A stretch of 64,000 nucleotides of DNA, taken from positions 124,001-188,000 of the forward strand of contig NZ_VFNI01000005.1 of NCBI RefSeq assembly GCF_006715495.1, written 5' to 3'. The DNA is from Herbaspirillum sp. SJZ106. Its GTDB lineage: Bacteria > Pseudomonadota > Gammaproteobacteria > Burkholderiales > Burkholderiaceae_D. Each line of letters starts with the position of its first letter. Within the stretch, counting starts at the first letter, position 1. Both the position numbers and the translations under genes were made by a program. This document shows positions 1 to 8,954 of the stretch, piece after piece. Under the pieces are notes generated by a model that saw nothing but the letters and a program-made list of their open reading frames with translations, was not told the origin of the DNA and did not search any database.

Positions 1-1662
1 AGCGAGGCGGCCATTGCGGTGGCGCTGATCCGCGCGCCCAACGCGACGCCGCGGCGCGTATTCGAACGCGCCTGCGCGATCCTGAAGGAAGAGCGCGCGT
101 CGGAGCAATGCAACGGGCTGGACGGCGCCACCGAACTGGCGCTGGCGCGCGCCCATGCCCGCCGCGATTTGCCGGGCGCCAGCGATGCGCCGCAACTGGC
201 GCCCCATCTGGCGCGCAAGCTGCTCACGCAACCTGGCCAGCGCCTGCGCTCGACGCTGGACGCCGACTTGCAGCGCTTCGCCTCGCAAGCCTTGCGCCGG
301 CAATTGGCCGGCCTGGTCGAGCGCAACATCGAAGACGGCGCGGTGATCGTCATCGACAACGCCAGCGGCGAGGTGCTGGCCTGGGTCGGCTCCAGCGGCA
401 GCGCGCTGTCGGCGGCGGCCAATGTCGACGGCGTGGTGTCGCAGCGCCAGGCCGGCTCGACGCTCAAGCCGTTCCTGTATGAACTGGCGATCGAAAAGAA
501 ATGGATGACCGTCGCCTCGTTGCTGGACGACTCGCCGGTCAACCTCGCCACCTCGGCCGGGCTCTACATTCCGCAGAACTACGACAAGCAATTCAAGGGA
601 CTGGTCAGCCTGCGCACCGCGCTGGGATCGTCGCTCAACATCCCGGCCGTGCGCACGCTGGTGACGGTGACGCCGGAACGTTTCTTCCAGCGGTTGCAGG
701 CGCTGGGTTTCAACCTGCGCGAAAGCGGGGACTATTACGGTTACAGCCTGGCGCTGGGCAGCGCCGACGTGACGCTGGCCAACCTCGCCAATGCCTATCG
801 GGCGCTGGCCAACCAGGGGCGGTATTCGCCATTGCGTACCCGCCTTGATGAAGGCCGCGCGCCAGCCCGCTTTACCCGGGTCATGGATGCCGATGCCTCG
901 TTCATCATTGGCGACATCCTGGCCGACCGCAGCGCCCGCGCGCGCACCTTCGGATTGGAGAATGCGCTGTCCACGCGCATCTGGAGCGCGGTCAAGACCG
1001 GGACCTCGAAGGACATGCGCGACAACTGGTGCGTCGGTTACTCGGCGCGCTATACGGTCGGGGTGTGGGTCGGCAACGCCTCGGGCGCGCCGATGTGGGA
1101 CGTGTCCGGCGTGACCGGCGCCGCGCCAGTGTGGCAGGAGGTGATGCAATACCTGCACACGCGCCGGCCGGAGGCGGCGCCGGCCAAGCCCGCCAACGTG
1201 GTGGCGCGCACCATTCGCTACGAGGACGACATCGAGGCGGCGCGCACCGAATACTTCTTGCCGGGCACCGCGCAATCCGACATTCGCATCGCCCGCGCGC
1301 GCGAGATCCGTCCCGCCATCACTTACCCCACCAGCGGCATGCTGGCGGCGCTCGATCCCGACATCCCGCCGGCACGCCAGCGCATCCGCTTCCGCGCGCA
1401 AGGCGCGCCGCTTGGCAGCCGTTGGGTGCTGGATGGCAAAGTGATTCCCGAAGCCATCCTGCGTTCCGGTCGCGTGCATGTGCGGCAGATTGCTGCCAAT
1501 GCTTCTGCGGACACGGATCAGGAACTGGCGTATGACTGGATGCCATGGCCCGGCAAGCATGTGCTCGTGCTGCAGGACAAGTCGGGGACGGAGCTGGATA
1601 GCATCCGCTTTGAAGTGCGCGGCGCGGTGGAGCGGCCGCAGGAAAAAACGAAGAAGAAATAA
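1..1662 (+). CDS. pbpC: Penicillin-binding protein 1C, 3' part (5' end outside window)
   Basis: Bifunctional peptidoglycan glycosyltransferase/transpeptidase acting in the periplasm on lipid II. The reading frame is open from base 1, so the N-terminal membrane anchor and most of the glycosyltransferase domain lie upstream. What remains starts with the end of that domain (AIAVALIRAPNATPRRVF) and contains a full transpeptidase domain: SxxK active site as STLK near fragment residue 155, an SxN-type motif (SSLNIP), and KTG (VKTGTSKD). The last 90 or so residues fit the PBP1C-specific C-terminal domain. The tail is lysine rich (KTKKK). A strong hairpin terminator follows 16 bases after the stop, so this is the last gene of its transcript. 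PBP1C genes usually follow a large alpha-2-macroglobulin-like gene; that can only be checked outside the window. Confidence 0.93.
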   Translation, partial: SEAAIAVALIRAPNATPRRVFERACAILKEERASEQCNGLDGATELALARAHARRDLPGASDAPQLAPHLARKLLTQPGQRLRSTLDADLQRFASQALRRQLAGLVERNIEDGAVIVIDNASGEVLAWVGSSGSALSAAANVDGVVSQRQAGSTLKPFLYELAIEKKWMTVASLLDDSPVNLATSAGLYIPQNYDKQFKGLVSLRTALGSSLNIPAVRTLVTVTPERFFQRLQALGFNLRESGDYYGYSLALGSADVTLANLANAYRALANQGRYSPLRTRLDEGRAPARFTRVMDADASFIIGDILADRSARARTFGLENALSTRIWSAVKTGTSKDMRDNWCVGYSARYTVGVWVGNASGAPMWDVSGVTGAAPVWQEVMQYLHTRRPEAAPAKPANVVARTIRYEDDIEAARTEYFLPGTAQSDIRIARAREIRPAITYPTSGMLAALDPDIPPARQRIRFRAQGAPLGSRWVLDGKVIPEAILRSGRVHVRQIAANASADTDQELAYDWMPWPGKHVLVLQDKSGTELDSIRFEVRGAVERPQEKTKKK

Positions 1663-1678
1663 CGCACCCCAAAACGCA

Positions 1679-1712
1679 AAAGGCCGATTGATTTTCATCA
1701 ATCGACCTTTTA
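1679..1712 (+). terminator. Intrinsic terminator after pbpC
   Basis: A 14-bp stem (AAAGGCCGATTGAT pairing with ATCAATCGACCTTT, one G-T type mismatch) encloses a 4-base loop TTTC and ends in a T-rich tract. It lies between pbpC and the opposite-strand tRNA-Leu and is nearly symmetrical, so it may stop transcription from both sides. Confidence 0.8.
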
Positions 1713-1717
1713 TGTTT

Positions 1718-1802
1718 TGGTGCCCACGGAGGGACTCGAACCCCCACACCTCGCGGCACATGGACCTGAACCATGCGCGTCTACCAATTCCGCCACGTGG
1801 GC
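1718..1802 (-). tRNA. tRNA-Leu (anticodon CAG)
   Basis: Read on the minus strand the 85-base sequence begins GCCCACG, has a D-arm, an anticodon loop centred on CAG, a long variable arm typical of type II tRNAs, the T-loop GGTTCGAGTCC, and ends CGTGGGC-A-CCA with CCA encoded. The acceptor stem pairs over all seven bases. Confidence 0.95.
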
Positions 1803-1980
1803 TTATCAGACACGGCGATAAAGCTGCTGTGCTTGAAAGAGGCTGCATATTAAGGGTAATTGGGCGAGGGGTCAACAGGGGAATTGAATTTTTTACGGAT
1901 TTTTTGGAGCCGCCCCAAACGGCATGCGTATCCGGCCTTTTCAATCGCGCCGGCGGCAAAAAGAAACGGCGGCATAAGGG
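1803..1980. other. Non-coding spacer
   Basis: No gene is seen here. The first part is the upstream region of the minus-strand tRNA-Leu and is locally AT-rich (around 1848-1910), which would suit its promoter. The remainder leads into the inverted repeat that follows. Confidence 0.4.
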
Positions 1981-2140
1981 CCTAATGCCGTTCAGTTAAG
2001 CCGAAATTTCTCCGTCGCCCTGACGAAGGTCAGGGTCCAGCGTCGTTCAACGGCCATTGAGGCACAACGAAAGACACTGGATCCCGGCCTTCGCCGGGAT
2101 GACGATTTGCAGATGGAAGGCTTAACTGAACGGCATTAGG
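1981..2140. repeat. Intergenic inverted-repeat element with 22-bp perfect ends
   Basis: The left end (1981-2002, CCTAATGCCGTTCAGTTAAG plus CC) is the exact reverse complement of the right end (2119-2140). The 116-bp interior holds two further hairpins, CCCTGACGAAGGTCAGGG and TCCCGGCCTTCGCCGGGA. There is no reading frame inside. The end motif recurs in part at 19.47-19.67 kb, so this is a dispersed non-coding repeat, possibly MITE-like or a folded 3' UTR of livF. Confidence 0.75.
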
Positions 2141-2180
2141 CACAAGGGCCGCCGTTTGCGCCGGAAGGCGGGCGGGGCGC

Positions 2181-2921
2181 TCAGCCGCCCAGATACGCTT
2201 CCACCACCTTCGGGTTGCCCAGCAGGTTGGCGCCGGTGTCTTCCAGCACGATCTTGCCGGTCTCCAGCACGTAGCCGCGTTGCGCGATGCGCAGCGCCTG
2301 GCGCACGTTCTGTTCCACCAGCAGCACCGTCATGCCGGTCTTGTTGATCTCCTGCACGATGCGGAAGATTTCCTGGATGATCAGTGGCGCCAGGCCCATC
2401 GACGGTTCGTCCAGCAGCAGCACCTTGGGCCTGGCCATCAGCGCGCGGCCGATCGCCAGCATCTGCTGCTCGCCGCCGGAGAGGTTGCCGGCCAGGCCGG
2501 CGGCGCGGTTCTTCAGCACCGGGAACAGGGAATACACCCAGTCCAGGTCGCGCGCCACGCCGTCCTTATCCTTGCGGGTATAGGCGCCCAGCGCGAGGTT
2601 TTCCTCGACCGTCAGCGTGGTCAGCGTGGCGCGGCCTTCGGCCACCTGCACCACGCCGGCTTCGACGATCCGGTGCGGCGACATCTGCACCAGATCGTCG
2701 CCCTCGTTTTTTTCCCCTCTGTACAGCACACGGCCGCGCTGCGCCTTCACCAGGCCCGAGATGGCCAGCAGCGAGGTGCTCTTGCCGGCGCCGTTGGCGC
2801 CGACCAGCGCGGTGATCTCGCCCTCGTTCAAGGTCAGGCTGATGCCCTTGACCGCCTCGATGTGGCCGTAGGCGACGGCCAGGTCCTCGATCTGCAGGAT
2901 GGGTTTGCTGTTGCCTGTCAT
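2181..2921 (-). CDS. livF: Branched-chain amino-acid ABC transporter ATP-binding protein LivF
   Basis: One of the two cytoplasmic ATPases that power uptake of leucine, isoleucine and valine (or related substrates) through LivHM. The 246-residue protein has Walker A GANGAGKST, the ABC signature LSGGEQQ, Walker B VLLLDEP and the switch histidine region, and ends EAYLGG as LivF proteins do. The start chosen is the ATG that overlaps the livG stop codon by four bases (ATGA); a longer upstream frame exists but runs through livG. It is the last gene of the livHMGF unit. Substrate specificity within the HAAT family cannot be decided from the ATPase. Confidence 0.93.
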   Translation of the reverse strand: MTGNSKPILQIEDLAVAYGHIEAVKGISLTLNEGEITALVGANGAGKSTSLLAISGLVKAQRGRVLYRGEKNEGDDLVQMSPHRIVEAGVVQVAEGRATLTTLTVEENLALGAYTRKDKDGVARDLDWVYSLFPVLKNRAAGLAGNLSGGEQQMLAIGRALMARPKVLLLDEPSMGLAPLIIQEIFRIVQEINKTGMTVLLVEQNVRQALRIAQRGYVLETGKIVLEDTGANLLGNPKVVEAYLGG

Positions 2922-3682
2922 GCTTCTTCCTTGCCGAGGTAGGCCTCGATCACTTCCTGGTTGTTCTTGATCTGGTCCGGCGTGCCTTCGGCGATGATCT
3001 TGCCGAAGTTGAGCACCGCGATGCGTTCGCACAGGCCCATCACGAAGCGCATGTCGTGCTCGATCATGAAGATCGTGAAGCCGCGCTCTTTGATGTTGAC
3101 GATCTCGGCCATCAGTTCGGTCTTTTCCGCCGGGTTCATGCCGGCCACCGGCTCGTCCAGCAGCAAGAGCCTGGGCCTGGTCGCCAGCGCCCGGGCGAAC
3201 TCCAGCTTGCGCTGCTCGCCGTAGGAGAGGCTGTCGGCCAGCATGTGCGCCTTGTGCTCCAGGCGCACCCAGGACAGCAGTTCCAGCGCGCGCTCGCGCG
3301 CTTCCTGTTCGGCCTTGCGAAAGCCTCCCAGGTTGAACAGCATGCCGGCCACGCCGTAGTTGAGGTGGTCGTGCATGCCGACCACCACGTTTTCCAGCAG
3401 CGTCATTTCCTTGAACACGCGGATGTTCTGGAAGGTGCGCGCGATGCCGCGTTCGGTGATCTTGTGCGGGGCGACCTCGCCGATGTCTTCGCCGTTGAAG
3501 GCGATGCTGCCGGAAGAGGCGCGCAGCAGGCCGGTGATGAGGTTGAAGACGGTGGTCTTGCCGGCGCCGTTGGGGCCGATCAGGCCGAAGATCTCGCCTT
3601 CGCGGACGTTGAAATCGACGCCTTGCAGCACCTGCAGGCCGCCGAAGTTCTTGCTGATCTGCTTGAGTTCTAAGAGCATCAC
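2918..3682 (-). CDS. livG: Branched-chain amino-acid ABC transporter ATP-binding protein LivG
   Basis: Second ATPase of the LivFGHMK importer. The 254-residue protein carries Walker A GPNGAGKTT, a signature LSYGEQRKLE and Walker B LLLLDEPVAGMNP, followed by the LivG-typical IEHDMRFVMGLCERI segment. Its start overlaps the livM stop by four bases and its stop overlaps the livF start by four, so translation of the three genes is coupled. Length and order (H-M-G-F) match the family norm. Confidence 0.94.
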   Translation of the reverse strand: MMLLELKQISKNFGGLQVLQGVDFNVREGEIFGLIGPNGAGKTTVFNLITGLLRASSGSIAFNGEDIGEVAPHKITERGIARTFQNIRVFKEMTLLENVVVGMHDHLNYGVAGMLFNLGGFRKAEQEARERALELLSWVRLEHKAHMLADSLSYGEQRKLEFARALATRPRLLLLDEPVAGMNPAEKTELMAEIVNIKERGFTIFMIEHDMRFVMGLCERIAVLNFGKIIAEGTPDQIKNNQEVIEAYLGKEEA

Positions 3683-4557
3683 TTCACCTTCTTGTCAGCA
3701 GCGTTGCGGCCCAGGATCGCGCGAATGCGGCGCGGGTCCCAGATGCCCTTGGGCAGGTACAGCACCACCAGGATCAGGATCAGGCCGTTGATAGCCAGCC
3801 GGAAGTCCTTGAAGTGGCGCAGCACTTCGGGCAGCAGCGAGAGGATGGTCGAACCGATCATCGGGCCGATCAGGTTGCTGGTGCCGCCGAACACTGCCAT
3901 GGTCAGGATGTCGACCGCGTTTTCGAAGCCGTAGTTGTTGGGGCCGATGGTGAAGGTGAAGTGGGCGTTCAGGCCGCCGGCCACGCCGGCGATGGCCGCG
4001 CCGATGACAAAGGCCAGCAGCTTGTAGCCGGCCACGTTCACGCCCATCAGGCGCGCCGCCACCTCGTCTTCCTTGATCGCCTCGAAGGCGCGGCCGGTCT
4101 TGGAGCGACGCAGGCGCGCCAGGCAATAGATGGTCACGCCCAGCAGCAGCACGATGTGCCACCATTCGGTCAGCGGCGGCACGCCGTTCAGCCCCATCGG
4201 GCCGCCGGTAATCTCCAGGTTCAGCACGATCACGCGCACCACTTCGCCGAAGCCCAGCGTGGCCATCGCGAGGTAGACGCCCGACAGGCGCAGGGTCGGG
4301 ATGCCGATCGCCAATGCCACCAGCGAAGGCAGCACGCCGCCGGCGGCCAGCGCGACCGGGAAGGGCATCTCGAACTGCATCGTCAGCAGCGACGCGGTGT
4401 AGGCGCCGATGCCCATGAACGCCGCGTTGGCCAGCGACAGCAGGCCGCACGACAGCGTCACATAGATCGACAGGGCCAGCATGGCGTTGACGCCGATGCT
4501 GAAAATGACTGTGTTGTAGGTGGCCCAGAAGCCATCCCACCATTCCATAAAGCTCAT
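3679..4557 (-). CDS. livM: Branched-chain amino-acid ABC transporter permease LivM
   Basis: Inner-membrane permease that pairs with LivH. The 292-residue protein is hydrophobic throughout with about eight to ten membrane segments and shows the LivM hallmark YLAMATLGFGEVVRVI and the EAA-like loop RAFEAIKEDEVAARLMGVN. The start is set at the ATG of MSFMEWWDGF, four bases after the livH stop; a GTG/ATG further upstream would run into livH. Its stop overlaps livG by four bases. Confidence 0.92.
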   Translation of the reverse strand: MSFMEWWDGFWATYNTVIFSIGVNAMLALSIYVTLSCGLLSLANAAFMGIGAYTASLLTMQFEMPFPVALAAGGVLPSLVALAIGIPTLRLSGVYLAMATLGFGEVVRVIVLNLEITGGPMGLNGVPPLTEWWHIVLLLGVTIYCLARLRRSKTGRAFEAIKEDEVAARLMGVNVAGYKLLAFVIGAAIAGVAGGLNAHFTFTIGPNNYGFENAVDILTMAVFGGTSNLIGPMIGSTILSLLPEVLRHFKDFRLAINGLILILVVLYLPKGIWDPRRIRAILGRNAADKKVK

Positions 4558-4561
4558 GGTC

Positions 4562-5443
4562 TTATGCCTTTCTTTCCAGCACTTTGCCAAACATGCCGGA
4601 CGGCTTGACCAGCAGGATCAGGAACAGGAGGCCGAAGGCCACCGCGTCGCGGAAGTCGCTCGAGATATAGGCCACCGTCAGCACCTCGGCGAAACCGAGG
4701 AACAGGCCGCCGATCATCGCGCCGCGGATGTCGCCCATGCCGCCCAGGATGATCACGGCGATGCCCTTGTGCAGCATTGGCTGGCCCATGAAGGGTGAGA
4801 TCGCGTTGAACGACACGCCCACCAGCACGCCGGCGGCGCCGCCCAGCGCGGCGGCGGCGAACGAGGTCAGCAGGAACAGGCCCTCGACGTTGATGCCCAG
4901 CAGGTAAGCCGCCTTGGGCGACTCGGCGATGGCGCGCAGCGCGCGGCCGAGCTGGGTCTTGCGCATCACGCCCAGCAGCACCACCATCAGCACGAAGGCG
5001 ATCACCACGATAGCCACTTGCACCGCAGTGATGTGCAGGTTGCCCAGGCTGACGCTTTCCTCGGGGATGGTGCCGACCGGGAAGCGCTTGTTCTCGGCGC
5101 CGAACAGGCCCTGCGCGATGTTGGTGATCATGATGGCCACGCCGATGGTGGCGATCATCGGGATCAGGTGCGGCGCGTTGCGGCGGCGCAAGGGCTTGAG
5201 GACCAGCACGTCGATGATGAGGCCGAGCAGGCCGGTGGCGACCATGGCCAGGACCAGCGCCAGCCACAGCGGCAGCGCCATCTGCTCGACCAGCAGCAGG
5301 GCGGCGTAGCTGCCCAGCATGAAGATCGCGCCGTGCGAAAGGTTGATCACGCCCAGCACGCCGAAGACCAGCGTGAAACCGAGCGCGAAGAGCGCATACA
5401 CGCTGCCCAGCGAGAGGGCATTGATGAGCTGTTGTTCTAACAT
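4562..5443 (-). CDS. livH: Branched-chain amino-acid ABC transporter permease LivH
   Basis: Inner-membrane permease, 293 residues, with the LivH opening (LINALSLGSVYALFALGFTL, VLGVINLSHG) and the cytoplasmic loop GRALRAIAESPKAAYLLGIN that contacts the ATPases. It is the first gene of livHMGF and lies 258 bases downstream of livK, separated from it by a GC-rich hairpin, so it may be expressed at a lower level than the binding protein. Confidence 0.93.
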   Translation of the reverse strand: MLEQQLINALSLGSVYALFALGFTLVFGVLGVINLSHGAIFMLGSYAALLLVEQMALPLWLALVLAMVATGLLGLIIDVLVLKPLRRRNAPHLIPMIATIGVAIMITNIAQGLFGAENKRFPVGTIPEESVSLGNLHITAVQVAIVVIAFVLMVVLLGVMRKTQLGRALRAIAESPKAAYLLGINVEGLFLLTSFAAAALGGAAGVLVGVSFNAISPFMGQPMLHKGIAVIILGGMGDIRGAMIGGLFLGFAEVLTVAYISSDFRDAVAFGLLFLILLVKPSGMFGKVLERKA

Positions 5444-5619
5444 AGAGCCTGCGATAGGTAATGGGAATCGCTCTCGCGCCTGGCTTGTCCCGGTCAGGCG
5501 GGCGATGTATCCCTCGTTACATCGGAAGTGCGGCCCTTTCTCGTTACAGGCCTGTTCTGGTTTCCGTTCTGTTCAAACCGGATGGCAGCCGGCGATCCTT
5601 GGTGCGTCTGCGGGGATGC

Positions 5620-5647
5620 GCATGACCGGCCAAGAGGCCGGCCATGC
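5620..5647 (-). terminator. Hairpin between livK and livHMGF (attenuating or stabilising)
   Basis: On the minus strand GCATGGCCGGCC pairs with GGCCGGTCATGC around a four-base loop TCTT (12 bp, one G-U). No U-tract follows, so it is more likely a partial terminator or 3' stabiliser of the livK mRNA than a full stop. Such an arrangement would let the binding protein be made in excess over the membrane complex. Confidence 0.5.
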
Positions 5648-5701
5648 GGTACCGCAACTCAGGAGAGTTTCGCTGCGTGCTTGCGTATTGCCGATGCCGA
5701 A

Positions 5702-6859
5702 TTACTTCAGCAGGACGAACTTGCCGCCCTTGGCGATGTTGACGATCGCTTCCTGGTCGGCGTCGAAGCCCACCTGCTTGCCGGCGACGGCCGGAGCTGG
5801 ACGGAACGCGAACTTGCCGGTCGCGCCTTCGATCTTCACCGTGGGCAGCGCCTTGCGCACGGCGTCGCGGTCGTTGGCCAGGTTGCCCGACAGCTTCACG
5901 TTCTTCAGCGCTTCAGCCATGATGTACAGGGCATCGTAGGCCTGTGCCGCGAACTGGTCGGGATCGGAACCGAACTTGGCCTTGTAGGCCGCGATGAAGG
6001 CCTTGTTGACCGGGGTCAGGTTTTCCGACGACCAGGGGCTGCCCATCAGGGTATTGTCGCCGGCGTCCTTGGCGATCTCGAACAGCTTCGGCGAGTTCAG
6101 GCCGTTGCCGCCGATGAAGGGCTGCTTCATGCCCAGCGCGCGGGTCTGCAGGATGATGTTGGCGGCTTCCTCGGCCAGGCAGGAGCAGACGATGGCGTCC
6201 GGATTGCCGGCCTTGATCTTGGTCAGCTGGGCCTTGAAGTCGACGTCGCCCTTGGCATAGGCCTCGGTGGTGGTGGTCGGGATCTTCTGCTGTTCCAGCG
6301 TGGCCTTGAAGACGTCGTAGCCGGACTTGGTGAAGGCGTCGTCGTTACCGTAGATCACGGCGACCTTCTTGATGCCGAAGTGCTTCACGGCAGCCTTCAC
6401 GGTGACCGGCAGCACGTCGGCTTCCATCACGGAGTTGCGGAAGGTGAACGGGCCCATCGCGGTGATGCCGTCAGCCGTGTTGCTGGTGCCGAAAGCCACG
6501 ACCTTGGCGGCGTTGGCGATCGGGTCGGCGGCGAAGGCCGAGTTCGACAGGGTGGGGCCGAATACCGCCAGCACCTTGTCCTGGAAAATCAGTTTCTTGA
6601 AGACGTTGATGGCTTCTTCCTTCTTGCCTTGTTCGTCTTCGATCACCAGGGCCAGCTTGTTGCCGTTGATGCCGCCCTTGGCGTTGACTTCCTCGGCGGC
6701 CAGGGTGAAGCCGTTCTTGATGGCCACGCCGTACTTGGCGGCCGGACCGGTCAGCGCTTCGGCGACGCCCAGCTTGATGTCGGCGGCCAGTGCGCCGGTC
6801 GACAGGGTCGCGCCCAGCAGCAGCGCGGGAATGGTCTTGAGCATGGTATTGAATTGCAT
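5702..6859 (-). CDS. livK: Branched-chain amino-acid ABC transporter substrate-binding protein LivK
   Basis: Periplasmic ligand-binding protein, 385 residues. A signal peptide (MLKTIPALLLGATLSTGALA, cleavage after ALA) is followed by a periplasmic-binding fold of the HAAT class: IKLGVAEALTGPAAKYGVAI at the start of the mature protein, and typical lobes with YGNDDAFTKSGYDVF. It heads the liv gene set on the minus strand, with a GGAGAG ribosome site before the ATG. Neighbouring argH suggests nothing more than shared amino-acid metabolism. Ligand could be leucine-type or another hydrophobic or amide amino acid. Confidence 0.92.
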   Translation of the reverse strand: MQFNTMLKTIPALLLGATLSTGALAADIKLGVAEALTGPAAKYGVAIKNGFTLAAEEVNAKGGINGNKLALVIEDEQGKKEEAINVFKKLIFQDKVLAVFGPTLSNSAFAADPIANAAKVVAFGTSNTADGITAMGPFTFRNSVMEADVLPVTVKAAVKHFGIKKVAVIYGNDDAFTKSGYDVFKATLEQQKIPTTTTEAYAKGDVDFKAQLTKIKAGNPDAIVCSCLAEEAANIILQTRALGMKQPFIGGNGLNSPKLFEIAKDAGDNTLMGSPWSSENLTPVNKAFIAAYKAKFGSDPDQFAAQAYDALYIMAEALKNVKLSGNLANDRDAVRKALPTVKIEGATGKFAFRPAPAVAGKQVGFDADQEAIVNIAKGGKFVLLK

Positions 6860-7151
6860 CGAGTTCTCTCCTCAGTTAGATATTGTAGAAATCGGCTGTC
6901 GCCTCCCGTGCAGACCGGCGCGGGTTCTTACAGTGATTCCTTCATCGAGGATGATGCAAAAGGCGCCCGGGATAACGGGACTTGTGCTCCATCCTCTGAA
7001 GACCGTTTTGCGGCCTCTTTCGATACAGCCGGCACAGCATATCCCAAAAATACGCGCGCCGGCTTTTACAACCCGCTTCAATGCGTCCGGATAGGGCGCA
7101 TCGCAGCGGCATGCGAATCCAGTCCCGAAGGGCTGGCGGGTGGTGCTTGCT
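6860..7151 (-). other. livK upstream region
   Basis: A 292-base spacer between argH and livK that must hold the livK promoter. I could not pick a convincing -35/-10 pair. A weak TTGCA -12-like element on the minus strand lacks a proper -24 partner, so a sigma-54 promoter is not supported. Confidence 0.3.
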
Positions 7152-8549
7152 TCAGTTCTTCAATTCGTTGCGGATATGCGCAATGGCCGCACGCACCTGG
7201 TTGGGCGCGGTGCCGCCGATGTGGTCGCGCGCGGCGACCGAGCCTTCCAGCGTCAGTACCTCGAACACATCCTCGCCGACCAGCGACGAGAATGCGCGCA
7301 GCTCGTCCAGCGACAGGTCGGCCAGGTCGCAGCCCTTGTCCACGCAGGTGCGCACCGCGTGCGCGACGGCTTCGTGGGCGTCGCGGAAGGGCAGGCCCTT
7401 CTTGACCAGGTAGTCGGCCAGGTCGGTGGCGGTGGCGTAGCCCTGCAGCGCGGCCGCGCGCATGGCGTCCGGCTTGACGCTGATGCCGCGCGCCATGTCG
7501 GCGAAGATGCGCAGCGTGTCGGTCAGGGTGTCGACGGTGTCGAACAGCGGTTCCTTGTCTTCCTGGTTGTCCTTGTTGTAGGCCAGCGGCTGGCCCTTCA
7601 TCAGGGTCAGCAGCGACACCAGGTGGCCGTTGACGCGGCCGGTCTTGCCGCGCGCCAGTTCGGGCACGTCCGGATTCTTCTTCTGCGGCATGATCGAGGA
7701 GCCGGTGCAGAAGCGGTCGGCGATGTCGATGAAGCCCACGCGCGGGCTCATCCAGATCACCAGCTCTTCGGACATGCGCGAGATGTGGGTCATCACCAGC
7801 GCGGCGGCGGCGCAGAATTCGATGGCGAAATCGCGGTCGGAGACGGCGTCCAGCGAGTTGCGGCAGACGTCGTCGAAGCCCAGCGTCCTGGCCACGCGCA
7901 GGCGATCGATCGGGAAGGTGGTGCCGGCCAGCGCCGCGGCGCCCAGCGGCAGGCGGTTGATGCGCTTCCTGGCGTCGGCCATGCGTTCGGCGTCGCGGCC
8001 GAACATCTCGACATAGGCCAGCACGTGGTGGCCGAAGGTGATCGGCTGCGCCACCTGCATGTGGGTAAAGCCCGGCAGGATGGTGTCGGCGTGCTGTTCG
8101 GCCAGGTCCAGCAGGGCGCCGCGCAACTCGCGCAGCAGGCCGATGATGTCGTCCACGGCGCCGCGCATGTAGAGGCGGATGTCTGTGGCGACCTGGTCGT
8201 TGCGCGAACGGCCGGTGTGCAGGCGTTTGCCGGCGTCGCCGACCAGTTCGGTCAGGCGCTTTTCGATGTTGAGGTGGACGTCTTCCAGATCCAGCAGCCA
8301 TTCGAACTTGCCGGCGTCGATCTCGCCCTTGATCTGCGCCATGCCGCGCTGGATGTCAGCGTAGTCGGCGGCGCTGATGATGCCCTGGTGGGCCAGCATC
8401 TCGGCATGGGCCAGCGAGCCCTGGATATCGACCTGGGCCAGGCGGTTGTCGAAGAAGACCGATGCGGTATAGCGCTTGACGAGGTCGGAGACGGGTTCAG
8501 AAAAGCGAGCCGACCAGGCTTCGCCTTTTTTCGAAAATTGGTCTGTCAT
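7152..8549 (-). CDS. argH: Argininosuccinate lyase
   Basis: Last enzyme of arginine biosynthesis: cleaves argininosuccinate to arginine and fumarate in the cytoplasm. The 465-residue protein has the fumarase/aspartase superfamily signature [11 protein letters not shown], the substrate loop [11 protein letters not shown] and the catalytic histidine segment [11 protein letters not shown]. Length and N-terminus ([20 protein letters not shown]) match bacterial ArgH. It is monocistronic or leads into the liv genes, with 292 bases between. Confidence 0.96.
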   Translation of the reverse strand: MTDQFSKKGEAWSARFSEPVSDLVKRYTASVFFDNRLAQVDIQGSLAHAEMLAHQGIISAADYADIQRGMAQIKGEIDAGKFEWLLDLEDVHLNIEKRLTELVGDAGKRLHTGRSRNDQVATDIRLYMRGAVDDIIGLLRELRGALLDLAEQHADTILPGFTHMQVAQPITFGHHVLAYVEMFGRDAERMADARKRINRLPLGAAALAGTTFPIDRLRVARTLGFDDVCRNSLDAVSDRDFAIEFCAAAALVMTHISRMSEELVIWMSPRVGFIDIADRFCTGSSIMPQKKNPDVPELARGKTGRVNGHLVSLLTLMKGQPLAYNKDNQEDKEPLFDTVDTLTDTLRIFADMARGISVKPDAMRAAALQGYATATDLADYLVKKGLPFRDAHEAVAHAVRTCVDKGCDLADLSLDELRAFSSLVGEDVFEVLTLEGSVAARDHIGGTAPNQVRAAIAHIRNELKN

Positions 8550-8954
8550 ATTGGGAATTCCGGAGAATGGGCGATTATAGCAAGCGCGGCAGCGTCAAGC
8601 CATGTCGCGGCAGCCGGAAATGCTGCGTGCCGCGGCTTTTTCGCATCTGCCGCACTGCGGCATGCATGTTTTTCCCTCTTCCCGTTTTCGGATTCCCATC
8701 ACCTGATGCGACGCACACGATATTTCCGTGCGGCATCGCTGGCGCATGCCGCTCCTGAGCAGCCTGTCGGCAGCCCAGAATGCAACCCGTAATGCAACCC
8801 GTAAAAAGCTTGCATGATTGGCAAATCAAGTCGCTATACTTGAGCCGCGATGACTGGCCGGCTCAACTGGAAAGCAAGGGGAAAGTTAAGCGGCACTCGC
8901 TGAGAGATTGGAAAGATGTTCGGGGGTCGTCTTACTGATACAGGAGAAATGGTC
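8550..8954 (+). promoter_or_regulatory. Divergent argH / HDOD-gene promoter region
   Basis: A 405-base non-coding stretch. Towards the HDOD gene it contains TATACT at 8835-8840, with TTGCAT 19 bases upstream as a weak -35, and a tandem 12-base repeat (TGCAACCCGTAA twice) just before. No operator is recognised. Confidence 0.35.

Noticed and set aside
1718-1802. tRNA genes as integration sites for a genomic island
   Set aside because: No integrase, no direct repeat of the tRNA 3' end and no mobile genes near any of the four tRNAs.
1718-2921. A link between tRNA-Leu and the leucine-type transporter
   Set aside because: The tRNA is a separate unit with its own flanking spacer; adjacency alone gives no sign of regulation such as a T-box or leader peptide.
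6940-6970. TTGCA element upstream of livK as a sigma-54 -12 box
   Set aside because: The expected -24 position reads CCGGGC, not TGGCAC; not convincing beside the exact match at 33284.
5528-8792. Long plus-strand frames opposite livK and argH (625 and 550 codons)
   Set aside because: Shadow frames with no recognisable motif or ribosome site; the minus-strand genes are certain.
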